The notes below the pieces were generated by a model that was not told the DNA's origin, made no database searches, and saw only the letters and a program-made list of their open reading frames with translations. Positions 53,433 through 62,874 of a stretch of DNA of 64,000 nucleotides are shown here, in pieces (position 1 is the stretch's first letter; each line of letters starts with the position of its first letter). The stretch is from Aphanothece hegewaldii CCALA 016 (GTDB taxonomy: Bacteria; Cyanobacteriota; Cyanobacteriia; Cyanobacteriales; Microcystaceae), in the NCBI RefSeq assembly GCF_003007785.1, contig NZ_PXOH01000004.1, positions 124,001-188,000 on the forward strand, in the 5' to 3' direction. The translations under genes and the position numbers were made by a program.

Positions 53433-54806
53433 ATGGCTTCTCAGTTATTACTTAATCAAATAATTTCGATTCTCGATCCTATTCAATCCCAGTATTTTGA
53501 CGAAAATGAAATCCTAAAAGTTACGGGAATTACTACAGACACACGTACCTTGAAGCCAGGAGAAATATTTTTAGCTTTACAAGGAAATAATTTTGATGGT
53601 CATGATTTTCTTGAAGATGCGGTAAAGTTAGGTGCGATCGCTTTAATTATTAGTCAACCGATTTCAGTGGAATTATTTAAGCAAATTCCACAATTGTTCG
53701 TCGAAGATACTTTAGTCGCTTATCAAAAAATTGCTTTGTGGTGGCGGCAACAATTTAAAATTCCGATTATTGGGATCACCGGTTCGGTGGGCAAAACAAC
53801 AACTAAAGAATTAATTGCGGCTGTTTTAGGAACTCAAGGTCTAGTCCATAAAACCGAAGGGAATAATAATAATGAAATTGGCGTGCCAAAAACCTTACTT
53901 GCTTTAAATACCAGTCATGATTATGCTGTCATCGAAATGGGGATGCGTGCTAGAGGCGAAATTGCTTTATTAACACAAATTACTCAACCTGACATCGGTA
54001 TAATTACTAATGTTGGAACCGCTCATATCGGACGACTCGGCTCAGAAGAAGCGATCGCACAAGCTAAATGTGAATTACTCGCTCAAATGCCAAGTAGTAG
54101 TATCGCTATTCTCAATCATGATAATGAGCGTTTGATGAAAACAGCCCCTCAGTATTGGACTGGAACCACTTTAACCTATGGTTTAGAAGGTGGCGATCTT
54201 TGCGGACAAATTATCGATCCTCAAACCCTCAGAGTCAATGGTGTAGATTTTACTTTACCTCTCGCGGGTCGTCATAACGCGCTGAATTATTTAGCGGCCT
54301 TAGCTGTAGCAAAAGTTTTAGATCTCGACTGGACACCATTAACGCAAGGATTATCCGTTCAATTACCAAAAGGCCGATCGCAACGTTATCAGTTAGATAA
54401 TGATGTACTAATTCTCGATGAAACTTATAATGCTGGTTTAGAATCAATGTTAGCGGCTCTAAACCTGCTTAAAGAAACGCCTGGAACGCGTCATATTGCC
54501 GTTTTAGGGACGATGAAAGAACTCGGTGAAGCTGGGTGGCGATTGCACTATCAAGTGGGTGAAATGGCTCAAAAACTGGGCATAGATCGACTATTGATTT
54601 ATGTCGATGAACCCGAAACCGAGGCAATTGTAGAAGGAGCCAACGGGGTTCTAGCCGAGTGTTTTAAGACTCATGAGGCGTTGATTTTACGCCTGCAAGA
54701 AATCGTTCAAAGTGGCGATCGCATTCTTTTTAAAGCCTCTAATTCAGTGGGTTTAAATCAAGTGGTTAATCAATTTCGTTCAATATATGATAATTCTAAT
54801 CCGTGA
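53433..54806 (+). CDS. murF: UDP-N-acetylmuramoyl-tripeptide-D-alanyl-D-alanine ligase
   Basis: MurF adds D-Ala-D-Ala to the peptidoglycan precursor in the cytosol. The 457-aa protein shows the N-terminal TGITTDTRTLKPGEIFLAL, the P-loop GITGSVGKTTTKELIAAVL, the NNNEIG catalytic motif, VIEMGMRARGEIALLT and the C-terminal DETYNAGLESMLAAL. The start is ATG 53433; a GTG six codons earlier is equally without a ribosome site. The last base of its stop codon lies in the next gene's GTGA overlap, so translation may be coupled. Confidence 0.95.
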   Translation: MASQLLLNQIISILDPIQSQYFDENEILKVTGITTDTRTLKPGEIFLALQGNNFDGHDFLEDAVKLGAIALIISQPISVELFKQIPQLFVEDTLVAYQKIALWWRQQFKIPIIGITGSVGKTTTKELIAAVLGTQGLVHKTEGNNNNEIGVPKTLLALNTSHDYAVIEMGMRARGEIALLTQITQPDIGIITNVGTAHIGRLGSEEAIAQAKCELLAQMPSSSIAILNHDNERLMKTAPQYWTGTTLTYGLEGGDLCGQIIDPQTLRVNGVDFTLPLAGRHNALNYLAALAVAKVLDLDWTPLTQGLSVQLPKGRSQRYQLDNDVLILDETYNAGLESMLAALNLLKETPGTRHIAVLGTMKELGEAGWRLHYQVGEMAQKLGIDRLLIYVDEPETEAIVEGANGVLAECFKTHEALILRLQEIVQSGDRILFKASNSVGLNQVVNQFRSIYDNSNP

Positions 54807-55549
54807 GCTTTCAATTTTTGGTTATGTTAAAAACTCCTAATTCTGTTCCTGTCTTGAATTTGCCTGTACATTTGCTAGATAACTATACAACATGGCTCAA
54901 AAAACGGATTGAGCAAAATGTCGGAACCCATGTCGTAACGCTAAATGCTGAAATGGCTATGTTAGCCGAACAAGATAAATCAGTAGCTGAGATCATTCGT
55001 TCGGCCGATTTAGTCATTCCTGATGGAGCCGGCGTTATTTTATACTTAAAGTTACGTGGTCATCAACAGTCGAGATGTCCGGGTATTGAACTCGCTGAGT
55101 CGTTATTGACTCAATTGGGAATTGATGGTGAGCAATATCCGATCGTTTTTTTTGGCGGACAACCTGGTGTAACTGAGCAAGCAGCCCAAACGTGGCGATC
55201 TAAGATTCCTGAAATTTCTATTTTGTCTAATCATGGTTATTTGAGCGAAATTGAACAAAAACAATGGCAACAAACCCTTATAGAAAAACAGCCCAAGTTA
55301 ATCTTAGTGGGGTTGGGTGTGCCTCGCCAAGAATACTGGATTCGTCAAAATCGTTCTCTTTGTCCTCATGCGACTTGGATCGGTGTTGGGGGAAGTTTTG
55401 ATATTTGGTCGGGAACTAAGACTCGCGCCCCGCGATTGCTACGAGATAATCATCTTGAATGGTTGTATCGTTTGTATCAAGAACCTTGGCGCTGGCGACG
55501 GATGTTAGTTTTGCCTCTGTTCTTTTTACGATCGCTTTTTCCCAGTTAG
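54803..55549 (+). CDS. WecG/TagA/CpsF-family glycosyltransferase (GT26)
   Basis: This 248-aa GT26 transferase adds N-acetylmannosaminuronate, ManNAc or similar to a lipid-linked acceptor in surface polysaccharide synthesis. Motifs: HVVTLNAEMAMLAEQDKSVA, ADLVIPDGAGVILYLKLRG, YPIVFFGGQPGVTEQAAQTW, LILVGLGVPRQEYWIRQNR and WIGVGGSFDIWSGTKTRAPR. The start is a GTG overlapping the murF stop (GTGA), with ATG 54824 as an alternative. The end overlaps the convergent DUF928 gene by 4 bp. The murF partner suggests envelope biogenesis. Confidence 0.9.
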   Translation: MSFQFLVMLKTPNSVPVLNLPVHLLDNYTTWLKKRIEQNVGTHVVTLNAEMAMLAEQDKSVAEIIRSADLVIPDGAGVILYLKLRGHQQSRCPGIELAESLLTQLGIDGEQYPIVFFGGQPGVTEQAAQTWRSKIPEISILSNHGYLSEIEQKQWQQTLIEKQPKLILVGLGVPRQEYWIRQNRSLCPHATWIGVGGSFDIWSGTKTRAPRLLRDNHLEWLYRLYQEPWRWRRMLVLPLFFLRSLFPS

Positions 55550-56280
55550 AGGCTGTTGCTTGATGAAGGAATTTCTAGAGAAGCTATCAGTTTTTCCCAG
55601 AGTTGAGAGAGTCCTGGATCATTCGGTTGCATTTGTTTCAAATTGGCGAGGATGGCGATCGCTTCTGGCCACAAATGAGCCTCTTGATAAATCCGTACTT
55701 TTTCGAGGGGTGTCGCTTGCCGTAATTGTTGTGCTATTTCGGTACGGAGTGGGACTCGTTGAACCCATCCTTCTACAACATCATCATGGGCGCGATCGGT
55801 CGCTTTGTAAATAACCGAAAGATACCAGTGATAAGCTTTTCCTTCTGCTAGTCCTTTAAATGTCTGAGTCTGGGACAGTTGAAAAGACGTAATTTCCTGT
55901 TGTGTCGTCGGTTTAAAAGTGGCTTCGTAAATCAGTTGATCTGCTTCATCTCGTAAAACAAATTCAACCATTATTTGATCTGAGTTTTTAAAAAAAGGAA
56001 AATAAAACCATAAACTAGGTAAGCTTTGAGTTGTTAGGGTGAGACCTTCAGAAATTAAAGCAATTAAAGGTCGGCAATATTGCGTTCTTGTATAATCATC
56101 TATATTTTCTAAGCTACAACCCCGCGAACCACCACCAACTCTACGTGTTGGCCAACCTTGTCGATTTTCTGCTTGACTTTTTGTCCAGCCATTTTCTGTA
56201 AATAAAATAGACAAGAAAGTCAAAATTAAGGTTAGACTGATCAACGATCTTTGATGGGTTCTAAATAAGCAAATACTCAT
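55546..56280 (-). CDS. DUF928 domain secreted protein
   Basis: This 244-aa protein has an N-terminal hydrophobic segment (LISLTLILTFLSILFTENGW) that is a likely signal peptide or anchor. The DUF928 pattern RRVGGGSRGCSLENID is followed by LIALISEGLTLTTQSLPSLW, FYFPFFKNSDQIMVEFVLRD and GLAEGKAYHWYLSVIY. The C-terminus (PLEKVRIYQEAHLWPEAIAI) is helical. The DUF928 family is cyanobacterial and usually linked with CHASE2 genes, as here with the divergent gene at 56697. Possibly a periplasmic sensor partner. Confidence 0.85.
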   Translation of the reverse strand: MSICLFRTHQRSLISLTLILTFLSILFTENGWTKSQAENRQGWPTRRVGGGSRGCSLENIDDYTRTQYCRPLIALISEGLTLTTQSLPSLWFYFPFFKNSDQIMVEFVLRDEADQLIYEATFKPTTQQEITSFQLSQTQTFKGLAEGKAYHWYLSVIYKATDRAHDDVVEGWVQRVPLRTEIAQQLRQATPLEKVRIYQEAHLWPEAIAILANLKQMQPNDPGLSQLWEKLIASLEIPSSSNSL

Positions 56281-56696
56281 AAAACTGCTTTCATTCTCGT
56301 GGGTTGCCTTGATTGTTAAGTTAATACATTTTTACTCTATTAAATTTTTCTAATTGTCTTTTGTTTTAGTCAAAAAGACTTAAAGTTAATTTTTGCTTAT
56401 TATAGGATATTTCCGTAAAATAACTTATATTTTAAAATACTAACAAAATTTGTTTTAAAAGCAATGAGTGAAACTACGGATATTTTATGAAGATTTAATA
56501 AGAATGCTTAGGGGGGGTATAAAATGAGAAGAAATTCCGCACAATTATTGCTTACTCCGTTTTTGAGTTGTATGATTGTCTGCATAAGTAACAGCAAAAA
56601 ACATTTAGATAATTCTTAACAAATTGAGATAGTAAAGATTCTATGTTTTTAACCCTTGTCAAAAGTTCTTTCTGTAAATAATGGTGAATTTATTGA
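56281..56696. other. Divergent promoter region, 416 bases
   Basis: No conserved gene. AT-rich and without long palindromes. It contains a run of seven G residues (56512-56518) just before a 31-codon open frame (56524-56619), listed separately, and must contain promoters for DUF928 (left) and CHASE2 (right). Confidence 0.55.
56524..56619 (+). CDS. Candidate small protein, 31 aa
   Basis: ATG 56524 starts MRRNSAQLLLTPFLSCMIVC and runs to TAA 56619. A run of G (GGGGGGG) lies 5 nt upstream and can act as a ribosome site. It has a hydrophobic centre with a Cys, which suggests a small membrane or lipoprotein-like peptide. No family; may be fortuitous. Confidence 0.25.
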   Translation: MRRNSAQLLLTPFLSCMIVCISNSKKHLDNS

Positions 56697-59249
56697 GTGC
56701 TTGGCGACAAAGTTCCTTATTATAAGGCCAAAAATCTAACAGCTTCATTGCGCGTTCGAGTTCAAAGAGTGCTGATCGCAAGTTTATTGATCACTTTAGC
56801 CATTATGGGGGTGAGACAAACTAAAGGATTACAAGTTTTTGAACTCGCGGCTTATGATCATCTTGTTAGACGTTCCATTCCTCATCAACCAGATGAACGA
56901 CTATTAATAGTCGGCATTTCTGAAAGCGATATTCAAAAACAAAAACGCTGGCCATTGTCTGATCAAATTATTGCAAGACTGTTACAAAAATTACAGCAGC
57001 ATCAACCCAAAGTCATCGGTTTAGACGTTTATCGAGATATTCCCCAAGGTGTCGGACATGAGGAATTAGTAAAACAACTACAAGCTAAAAATGTCATTAC
57101 GATCGCCAAAGGAGAGGAAAGAGAGAGCGATGCGGTGTCTTCTCCCCCAGAAGTTCCATCTATGCAAGTGGGGTTTAGTGATCTAATTGTCGATATAGAT
57201 AATGTAGTCCGTCGCAATTTACTGTATGTTGAATCTCCATTTCTTTCAACAAACCTAACAAACCCAGCAAAATTTTATTCCTTTGCGCTGCGGGTTAGTT
57301 TAAAGTATTTAAACAATCTAGATTTTCAAGTGACTCCTGATGCTTTAAAAATTGGTTCAACCCAATTTAACCGTTTAACGCCCAATGCAGGAGGCTATCA
57401 ACTTGATCTTAAAGATACCGTCGGATGGCAAATTTTACTACGTTATCATTCGCCTAATAGAGTTGCGCGACAAGTCAGTTTAACTGAAGTACTAGAAGGC
57501 AAAATTGACCCAAGTTGGCTAAAAAATCGTGTAATCTTAATTGGATATACTGCACCAAGCGTCAAAGATGTTTTTGCAACCCCCTATAGCGCGACAGAAA
57601 ACACTAATTATTTAATGAGTGGAGTTATGATACATGCTCAGATGGTTAGCCAAATATTGAGTATGGTGTTAGATAATCAACCTCCCATCAGAGTTTTACA
57701 AGATTGGGTAGAATGGTTTTGGATTTTGGGATGGTCTATACTCGGTGGAATGCTCATCTGGCAGTATAATCGACCACTTTATGCTTTAATGGCAGTAGCG
57801 ATCGCCACAATAAGTCTTTGGGGAATTAGTCTAATTTTATTCAATCAGTCTATATGGCTACCAGTAATCGGGCCAACATTAGGATTATTAGGTACTGGAG
57901 CCGTGATCTTAGTACGAAAAACTTATCATAGTCTTTACTATGATTCATTAACAAATTTACCAAATCGTCGGTCTTTTTTAAAACAAATTCGACATCTTAA
58001 AAATAATCATATTTACTCTCAACATCCTTTAGCCGCGATTTTATTTCTAGATTTAGACCGTTTTAAATTAATTAATGAAGGATTATGTCAACAAGCAGGT
58101 GATTATTTATTAATTGAGACTGCCCATAGATTAGAAAAACTGCTCAAAACACATGGACAAATCGCCAGAGTAGGGGGTGACGAATTTGCGATCTGGTTAA
58201 GAACGGTGCAAAATATCGATGAAGTCACTCATTTAGCAAACCAATTACAAGAACAACTCAAACAACCGCTCAAATGGGCTGGCCATGAAATTTTTACCAG
58301 TGTTAGCATTGGTATTGCCCTTGAAAGAATCGATCACCTTTTCCAAAGTGAAGAATTATTACGTCATGCTCATATTGCCATGTATCGAGCAAAAGAAAAG
58401 GGAAAAGATCGCTATGAAATGTTTTCACCTGTCATGAAATCTCAAGCTGAATCACGCTGGCAATTAGAAACAGGTCTAAGAAAAGCCATTCAACAACAAG
58501 AATTTAAACTGTACTATCAACCGATTATTTCCCTAAGAACCCATAAAATTGTCGGTTTTGAAGCCTTAATTCGTTGGCCTTCATCGGATAAAGGGTTTAT
58601 TTCTCCAGGTCAATTTATCCCTATTGCTGAAGAAACAGGTTTAATTGTACCTCTAGGAGAATGGATCTTAAAAGAAGCTTGTTGTCAGATGAAACAGTGG
58701 CATCAACAGTTCCCTCGCAATCCCCCTCTGCTCATGAGTGTCAATTTGTCAAGTCGTCAATTTAATCAACCTGATTTATTAATTCAGCAAATCCAAAATA
58801 TATTAAAGGAAATGGTTGATGAAAAACAACGCAACAGTCTAAAGTTAGAAATTACTGAATCAGTCATGTTTAATAATGTTGAAGGAGCGATCCAACTGCT
58901 GCATCGTCTCCGAGCATTGGGTTTAAGACTGAGTATTGACGATTTTGGTACGGGATATTCTAACCTCAGTTATTTACATCGTTTTCCCATTGATACCCTA
59001 AAAGTCGATCAATCTTTTGTCCGACGGATGCACGAAGAAAATGATAATAAATATGCCCAAATTGTGCGAACGGTGGTGATGTTGGGTCATAATTTAGGTT
59101 TAGAAGTCGTTGCCGAAGGAATTGAGACAGAAGAACAAATGAGGTCTCTGCTCGCTCTTAATTGCGAATTTGGACAAGGTTACTTTTTTGCTAAACCTTT
59201 ACCTCCATGTGAAGCAACAGCACTTTTAGAAAGTGATCCTCAGTGGTAG
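56697..59249 (+). CDS. CHASE2-GGDEF-EAL cyclic-di-GMP signalling protein
   Basis: The 850-aa sensor has an N-terminal membrane segment (LIASLLITLAIMGVRQT), an extracytoplasmic CHASE2 domain of about 330 residues (RWPLSDQIIARLLQKLQQHQ, PKVIGLDVYRDIPQ), and three C-terminal membrane segments around residues 350-410. A GGDEF domain (about 425-585, motif RVGGDEFAIWLRT) and an EAL domain (about 600-845, FEALIRWPS, DFGTGYSNLSYL, VAEGIETEEQ) follow. The GGDEF and EAL signature residues look intact, so it may both make and degrade c-di-GMP. GTG 56697 is the chosen start. It is divergent from DUF928, its usual partner, by 416 bp. Confidence 0.93.
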   Translation: MLGDKVPYYKAKNLTASLRVRVQRVLIASLLITLAIMGVRQTKGLQVFELAAYDHLVRRSIPHQPDERLLIVGISESDIQKQKRWPLSDQIIARLLQKLQQHQPKVIGLDVYRDIPQGVGHEELVKQLQAKNVITIAKGEERESDAVSSPPEVPSMQVGFSDLIVDIDNVVRRNLLYVESPFLSTNLTNPAKFYSFALRVSLKYLNNLDFQVTPDALKIGSTQFNRLTPNAGGYQLDLKDTVGWQILLRYHSPNRVARQVSLTEVLEGKIDPSWLKNRVILIGYTAPSVKDVFATPYSATENTNYLMSGVMIHAQMVSQILSMVLDNQPPIRVLQDWVEWFWILGWSILGGMLIWQYNRPLYALMAVAIATISLWGISLILFNQSIWLPVIGPTLGLLGTGAVILVRKTYHSLYYDSLTNLPNRRSFLKQIRHLKNNHIYSQHPLAAILFLDLDRFKLINEGLCQQAGDYLLIETAHRLEKLLKTHGQIARVGGDEFAIWLRTVQNIDEVTHLANQLQEQLKQPLKWAGHEIFTSVSIGIALERIDHLFQSEELLRHAHIAMYRAKEKGKDRYEMFSPVMKSQAESRWQLETGLRKAIQQQEFKLYYQPIISLRTHKIVGFEALIRWPSSDKGFISPGQFIPIAEETGLIVPLGEWILKEACCQMKQWHQQFPRNPPLLMSVNLSSRQFNQPDLLIQQIQNILKEMVDEKQRNSLKLEITESVMFNNVEGAIQLLHRLRALGLRLSIDDFGTGYSNLSYLHRFPIDTLKVDQSFVRRMHEENDNKYAQIVRTVVMLGHNLGLEVVAEGIETEEQMRSLLALNCEFGQGYFFAKPLPPCEATALLESDPQW

Positions 59250-59340
59250 TGAAGATTAGGATCACATAAAGCCGAATTCTTCTCTATCTGGTTTTCTCTA
59301 TAATAAAGACTGGACTTGTCAAAGATTTTACTCAAACTTC

Positions 59341-61098
59341 ATGCTTGCTCTGTTGCAAATCAAAAATTTTACTTTGATCGATCAGCTAGAATTAACCTTT
59401 AGTTCGGGTTTGAATGTCCTCACAGGTGAGACGGGTGCTGGTAAATCGATTATTCTCGATGCGATCGATGTAGTATTAGGAGGGAAAGCCCATAGCCGTT
59501 TGATTCGTCAAGGGAGTAACCAGGCTATTATTGAAGCGACTTGGAGAATAAATTTATCTTTGCAAGAATGGTTAAATGAACAAGAAATCGATCCCCTAGA
59601 AGATAGTACTGTAGTCGTCAGTCGAGAATTAACCCTTTTTGGCAATTCTTTACGTTCACGTTCTCGCATTAATGGTGTTTTAGTCAACCGTCAACAACTT
59701 TCCCAACTGCGTACAAACTTGGTGGAAATTACCGCACAAGGACAAACGGTTCAACTGATGAATTCAGTTATACAACGAGAGTTATTAGATTTGCATGGTG
59801 GTGATGTTTTATTAAAACAACGCGATCGAGTACGCTCTTTTTACGAAGTTTATCAAATTGCCCAACAAACCCTATTAAACCGCCGTCATTCGGAACAACA
59901 ACGTTTACAAAGATTAGATTTACTCTTATATCAACTCAAGGAATTAGAAGAGGTTGGACTGAATGATCCTTCGGAGTTAAATCAACTAGAACAAGAACAA
60001 GAAAGGCTGTCTCATGTGGTGGATTTACAACAGTCTAGCTATCAAGTTTATCAACTTCTTTATCAAAATGATCAGGGTGAATGTTCGGTAACAGATTCAC
60101 TTGGACAAGCTGAATCAATTTTATTGAATATGGCGAATTATGATCGCTCAGTTGAACCGATTTTAGCAATAGTTCGTGATGCTCTAAATTTAGTTGTTGA
60201 TGCTGGACATCTTGTTAATAGTTATGGCGATCAACAAGAAGCAGATCCAGAACGTTTAGCCGAAGTTGGAGAACGAATTACTTTACTAAAGCGAATTTGT
60301 CGGAAATATGGCTCAACATTAGCTGAAGTGATTACTTATTATGAAAAACTACAACAAGAAAAAGATGAGTTAACGGATCAAAGTCAAACGATTGAAGAGT
60401 TAGAAAAAAATTATACTGAAGCAGAAATTGTTTTAAAACAAGCGTGTGAGCAACTGACCGAACTTCGACAACAAGCGGCGACAAATTTAGAAAAACAGTT
60501 AATTAGAGAATTAAAACCTTTAGGGATGGATAAGATTATCTTTGTCTGTCAAATTATGCCTTGTTCTTTTTCGGCTACGGGTGCAGACATGGTGATATTT
60601 TATTTTAGTCCCAATCCAGGAGAAAAAATTCAGCCTTTGTCGGAAACTGCTTCAGGCGGAGAAATGAGCCGTTTTTTACTAGCTCTTAAAGCCTGTTTTT
60701 CTCATGTTCAAGATCACTCCAGTACACTAATTTTTGATGAAATTGACGCGGGAGTATCAGGTAAAGTGACTCAAGCGATCGCCGATAAACTCTATCAACT
60801 GAGTCAAACTCATCAAGTTTTATGTGTGACTCATCAACCTTTAGTAGCAGCGATGGCGGATGCTCATTTTAGAGTTGGAAAACAGATCATCGAAGAATTA
60901 CCGATTTTCTCTGAAGATCCGACGGTTGGTTTATCGGAAATTCGGACGGTAGTGCGAGTGACTCCTCTTAATAGTCTCCAAACTCGACGGGATGAACTCG
61001 CTTTCTTGACTGGAGGACATTCGGCCGATGAAGCGATCGCTTTTGCTGAATCTTTATTAATGAAAGCCGCGATGCAAAGAAAGCCTCAGTTAACATAA
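59341..61098 (+). CDS. recN: DNA repair protein RecN
   Basis: RecN is an SMC-like ATPase for double-strand break repair. The 585-aa protein shows the Walker A GETGAGKSIILDAIDVVLGG, the coiled-coil arms (about residues 160-360, many Gln and Leu), the ABC signature TASGGEMSRFLLALKACFSH, and Walker B with the D-loop, STLIFDEIDAGVSGKVTQAI. The start ATG 59341 gives the usual MLALLQIKNFTLIDQLEL. A palindrome at 61104-61129 follows as a probable terminator. Confidence 0.96.
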   Translation: MLALLQIKNFTLIDQLELTFSSGLNVLTGETGAGKSIILDAIDVVLGGKAHSRLIRQGSNQAIIEATWRINLSLQEWLNEQEIDPLEDSTVVVSRELTLFGNSLRSRSRINGVLVNRQQLSQLRTNLVEITAQGQTVQLMNSVIQRELLDLHGGDVLLKQRDRVRSFYEVYQIAQQTLLNRRHSEQQRLQRLDLLLYQLKELEEVGLNDPSELNQLEQEQERLSHVVDLQQSSYQVYQLLYQNDQGECSVTDSLGQAESILLNMANYDRSVEPILAIVRDALNLVVDAGHLVNSYGDQQEADPERLAEVGERITLLKRICRKYGSTLAEVITYYEKLQQEKDELTDQSQTIEELEKNYTEAEIVLKQACEQLTELRQQAATNLEKQLIRELKPLGMDKIIFVCQIMPCSFSATGADMVIFYFSPNPGEKIQPLSETASGGEMSRFLLALKACFSHVQDHSSTLIFDEIDAGVSGKVTQAIADKLYQLSQTHQVLCVTHQPLVAAMADAHFRVGKQIIEELPIFSEDPTVGLSEIRTVVRVTPLNSLQTRRDELAFLTGGHSADEAIAFAESLLMKAAMQRKPQLT

Positions 61099-61103
61099 AA
61101 ATA

Positions 61104-61129
61104 AGGGCTTGGCCAATTGACCAAACCCT
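61104..61129. terminator. Bidirectional terminator between recN and the porin
   Basis: AGGGCTTGG and CCAAACCCT form a 9-bp stem with one C-A mismatch around the loop CCAATTGA. It resembles repeat family A and lies between the two convergent genes. Confidence 0.6.
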
Positions 61130-61152
61130 ACTTAACTCAAGAAACCTTAAAT

Positions 61153-62856
61153 TTAGAATTTGAAGGTGGTACGGAGAACACCAACATAAATGGCATCGTT
61201 GCTTCCGTCATTATTAGGATTGAAGACCACGTATCCACCAGGAGTAACAAAAATGTTTTTAGTTACAGGAATTCTGAAACCGGTTTCAACCATGTAGGAG
61301 GTTCCACCTTCATTTGCTTTGGGAGGCATACCACCACCAACCCAGAATAATGAACCTTCAACTAAAAGATCGACTAAAGAAGCGTTGACGTTCCAAGTCC
61401 AGACATCTTGATCATTAAAATTAATGTCTTTATCTTGAGATTGGACTTGAGCAAAGCCACCCCAAGCAGCAAGGTTAACAAAAGCAATTCTTGTACTTGC
61501 TTGTAAACCATAACGATCGGCTGTCATTGGTGTAGTTGTGTCAAAAGGAAACTCAGCATTTAAACTGCTAACGCCACCAAATAAACCACTAACACTATTA
61601 GGATTGGTATTTTCCTGATAGGTGTGAATGTATGTTGCAGCAATTTTGAAGTAATCCTTGTAGTTAAAGCCAATTTGAGCACCAGCAGAATAGTCACCGT
61701 TGAATAAACCAGCGCCTTCAACTGGGTTAGCGGCTTCACCCGCTAGATAAGCTGCGGTCACGCTAATAAAATCATTGCCGAATTTAAGAGCACCACCAGC
61801 ACCAGAGGGACCTCTGTAGAGTAAGTTGTTGTATCTTTGTCCACGAGATAAAGCACCGATTCCACTATCAGATAGATAAGGGTTACCTGTGTCAAAAACG
61901 TCATCCAAGTTTAGACCGCTTGTACCAACCCACAAGGTGACAGGTCCAATGCCAGTGCGATACCATAAATCGTCGATCGTCACGTCATTATCAGTACCAT
62001 CATCATAGGCTAAACGAGTCATGTTGGTTCCCGTTCCGCTTCTTGCGTTAAATTGGTTACCACCAAAGTTACCCGCTTGTAAACGAGTTCTTAGTAAATC
62101 TTTACCTGTGAAACTGGTTTCAAAGTTGAGACGGACTCGATCTTGGAATACGGTTTGGGTTTCATCACCACCACCTTGATCGGGAATACCACCACTGGCC
62201 CGATCGCCGAAGGTATCAGCGATACTGAAGATGACTTCCCCTTTTAGTTTGGTGGTTGTCGAGAACTGGTGATCTTCTAAGAAAGCGACACGCTGTTCTA
62301 AGTTGTCAACTCTTGCGCCAAGTGCGGCTAATTCCGATTCAAATTCTTGGGCTAGTCTTTTGAGTTTATCGATGTCTTCCCGTAGAACACCTACGCCATC
62401 TTGGATTAAGCGTTCCATTACGTTCATACAAGCGTTTAAACCTGCCGCAAATTCCCAACGGGATAAGGCACGATTACCGCGAAATGTTCGGTCTGGATAA
62501 CCTACGATACAACCATAACGCTCGACTAAGCTACGAAGTGCTTCAAAAGCCCAAGCGGTGGGTTCAACGTCACGAAGTTGGTTAACGCTGGTGACTTGTG
62601 ACATGGGATTATTGTAAATCCCAGAGTCAAAACGCTTGGTGTTGTACCGATTAATTTGATTTAATACCTCTGCTTCCGTTGCTGGAGTTTGAGGGGCCGC
62701 TTGTGCCAGTAGTAAATCTTGAGTGAAGGAAGCGTTTTCCGTTTTTTTGATTTTTTCTGCATCGCTAGGAGCAGCGATCGCACTTTGACCCGCTAGAAAA
62801 GAAGCACCTAATACTATTGGTGCAGCCTTTAGTAAGTTTTTTGCTAATTTAGACAT
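61153..62856 (-). CDS. Outer-membrane porin with SLH domain (SomA-like, OprB family)
   Basis: The 567-aa porin starts MSKLAKNLLKAAPIVLGASF with a signal peptide ending near QSAIAA. An SLH domain (about residues 75-140: VTSVNQLRDVEPTAWAFEAL, GYPDRTFRGNRALSRWEFAA) binds it to the peptidoglycan. A coiled coil follows (EDIDKLKRLAQEFESELAAL) and then an OprB-type beta-barrel of about 400 residues ending in GVLRTTFKF with the C-terminal Phe. This is the major cyanobacterial outer-membrane porin type. I chose ATG 62856 (GAGG 9 nt upstream); the frame 41 codons longer crosses an untranslated repeat region. The ribosome site overlaps a Yfr1-like complement. Confidence 0.93.
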   Translation of the reverse strand: MSKLAKNLLKAAPIVLGASFLAGQSAIAAPSDAEKIKKTENASFTQDLLLAQAAPQTPATEAEVLNQINRYNTKRFDSGIYNNPMSQVTSVNQLRDVEPTAWAFEALRSLVERYGCIVGYPDRTFRGNRALSRWEFAAGLNACMNVMERLIQDGVGVLREDIDKLKRLAQEFESELAALGARVDNLEQRVAFLEDHQFSTTTKLKGEVIFSIADTFGDRASGGIPDQGGGDETQTVFQDRVRLNFETSFTGKDLLRTRLQAGNFGGNQFNARSGTGTNMTRLAYDDGTDNDVTIDDLWYRTGIGPVTLWVGTSGLNLDDVFDTGNPYLSDSGIGALSRGQRYNNLLYRGPSGAGGALKFGNDFISVTAAYLAGEAANPVEGAGLFNGDYSAGAQIGFNYKDYFKIAATYIHTYQENTNPNSVSGLFGGVSSLNAEFPFDTTTPMTADRYGLQASTRIAFVNLAAWGGFAQVQSQDKDINFNDQDVWTWNVNASLVDLLVEGSLFWVGGGMPPKANEGGTSYMVETGFRIPVTKNIFVTPGGYVVFNPNNDGSNDAIYVGVLRTTFKF

Positions 62857-62864
62857 AGTGTCAA

Positions 62865-62874
62865 TCCTCACACC
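62865..62874 (-). promoter_or_regulatory. Porin ribosome-binding site complementary to the Yfr1 core
   Basis: On the minus strand GGTGTGAGGA lies 8-18 nt before the porin ATG. Its reverse complement TCCTCACACC shares nine bases with ACTCCTCACAC, the conserved unpaired core of the cyanobacterial small RNA Yfr1, which is known to repress porins. Confidence 0.55.

Noticed and set aside
61104..61129. Counting the recN terminator as a full family A repeat
   Set aside because: The loop is 8 nt instead of 3 and one stem pair is mismatched, so it is listed only as a diverged relative.
61117..61350. Plus-strand frame antisense to the porin C-terminus
   Set aside because: Shadow of the porin coding frame; no family resemblance.
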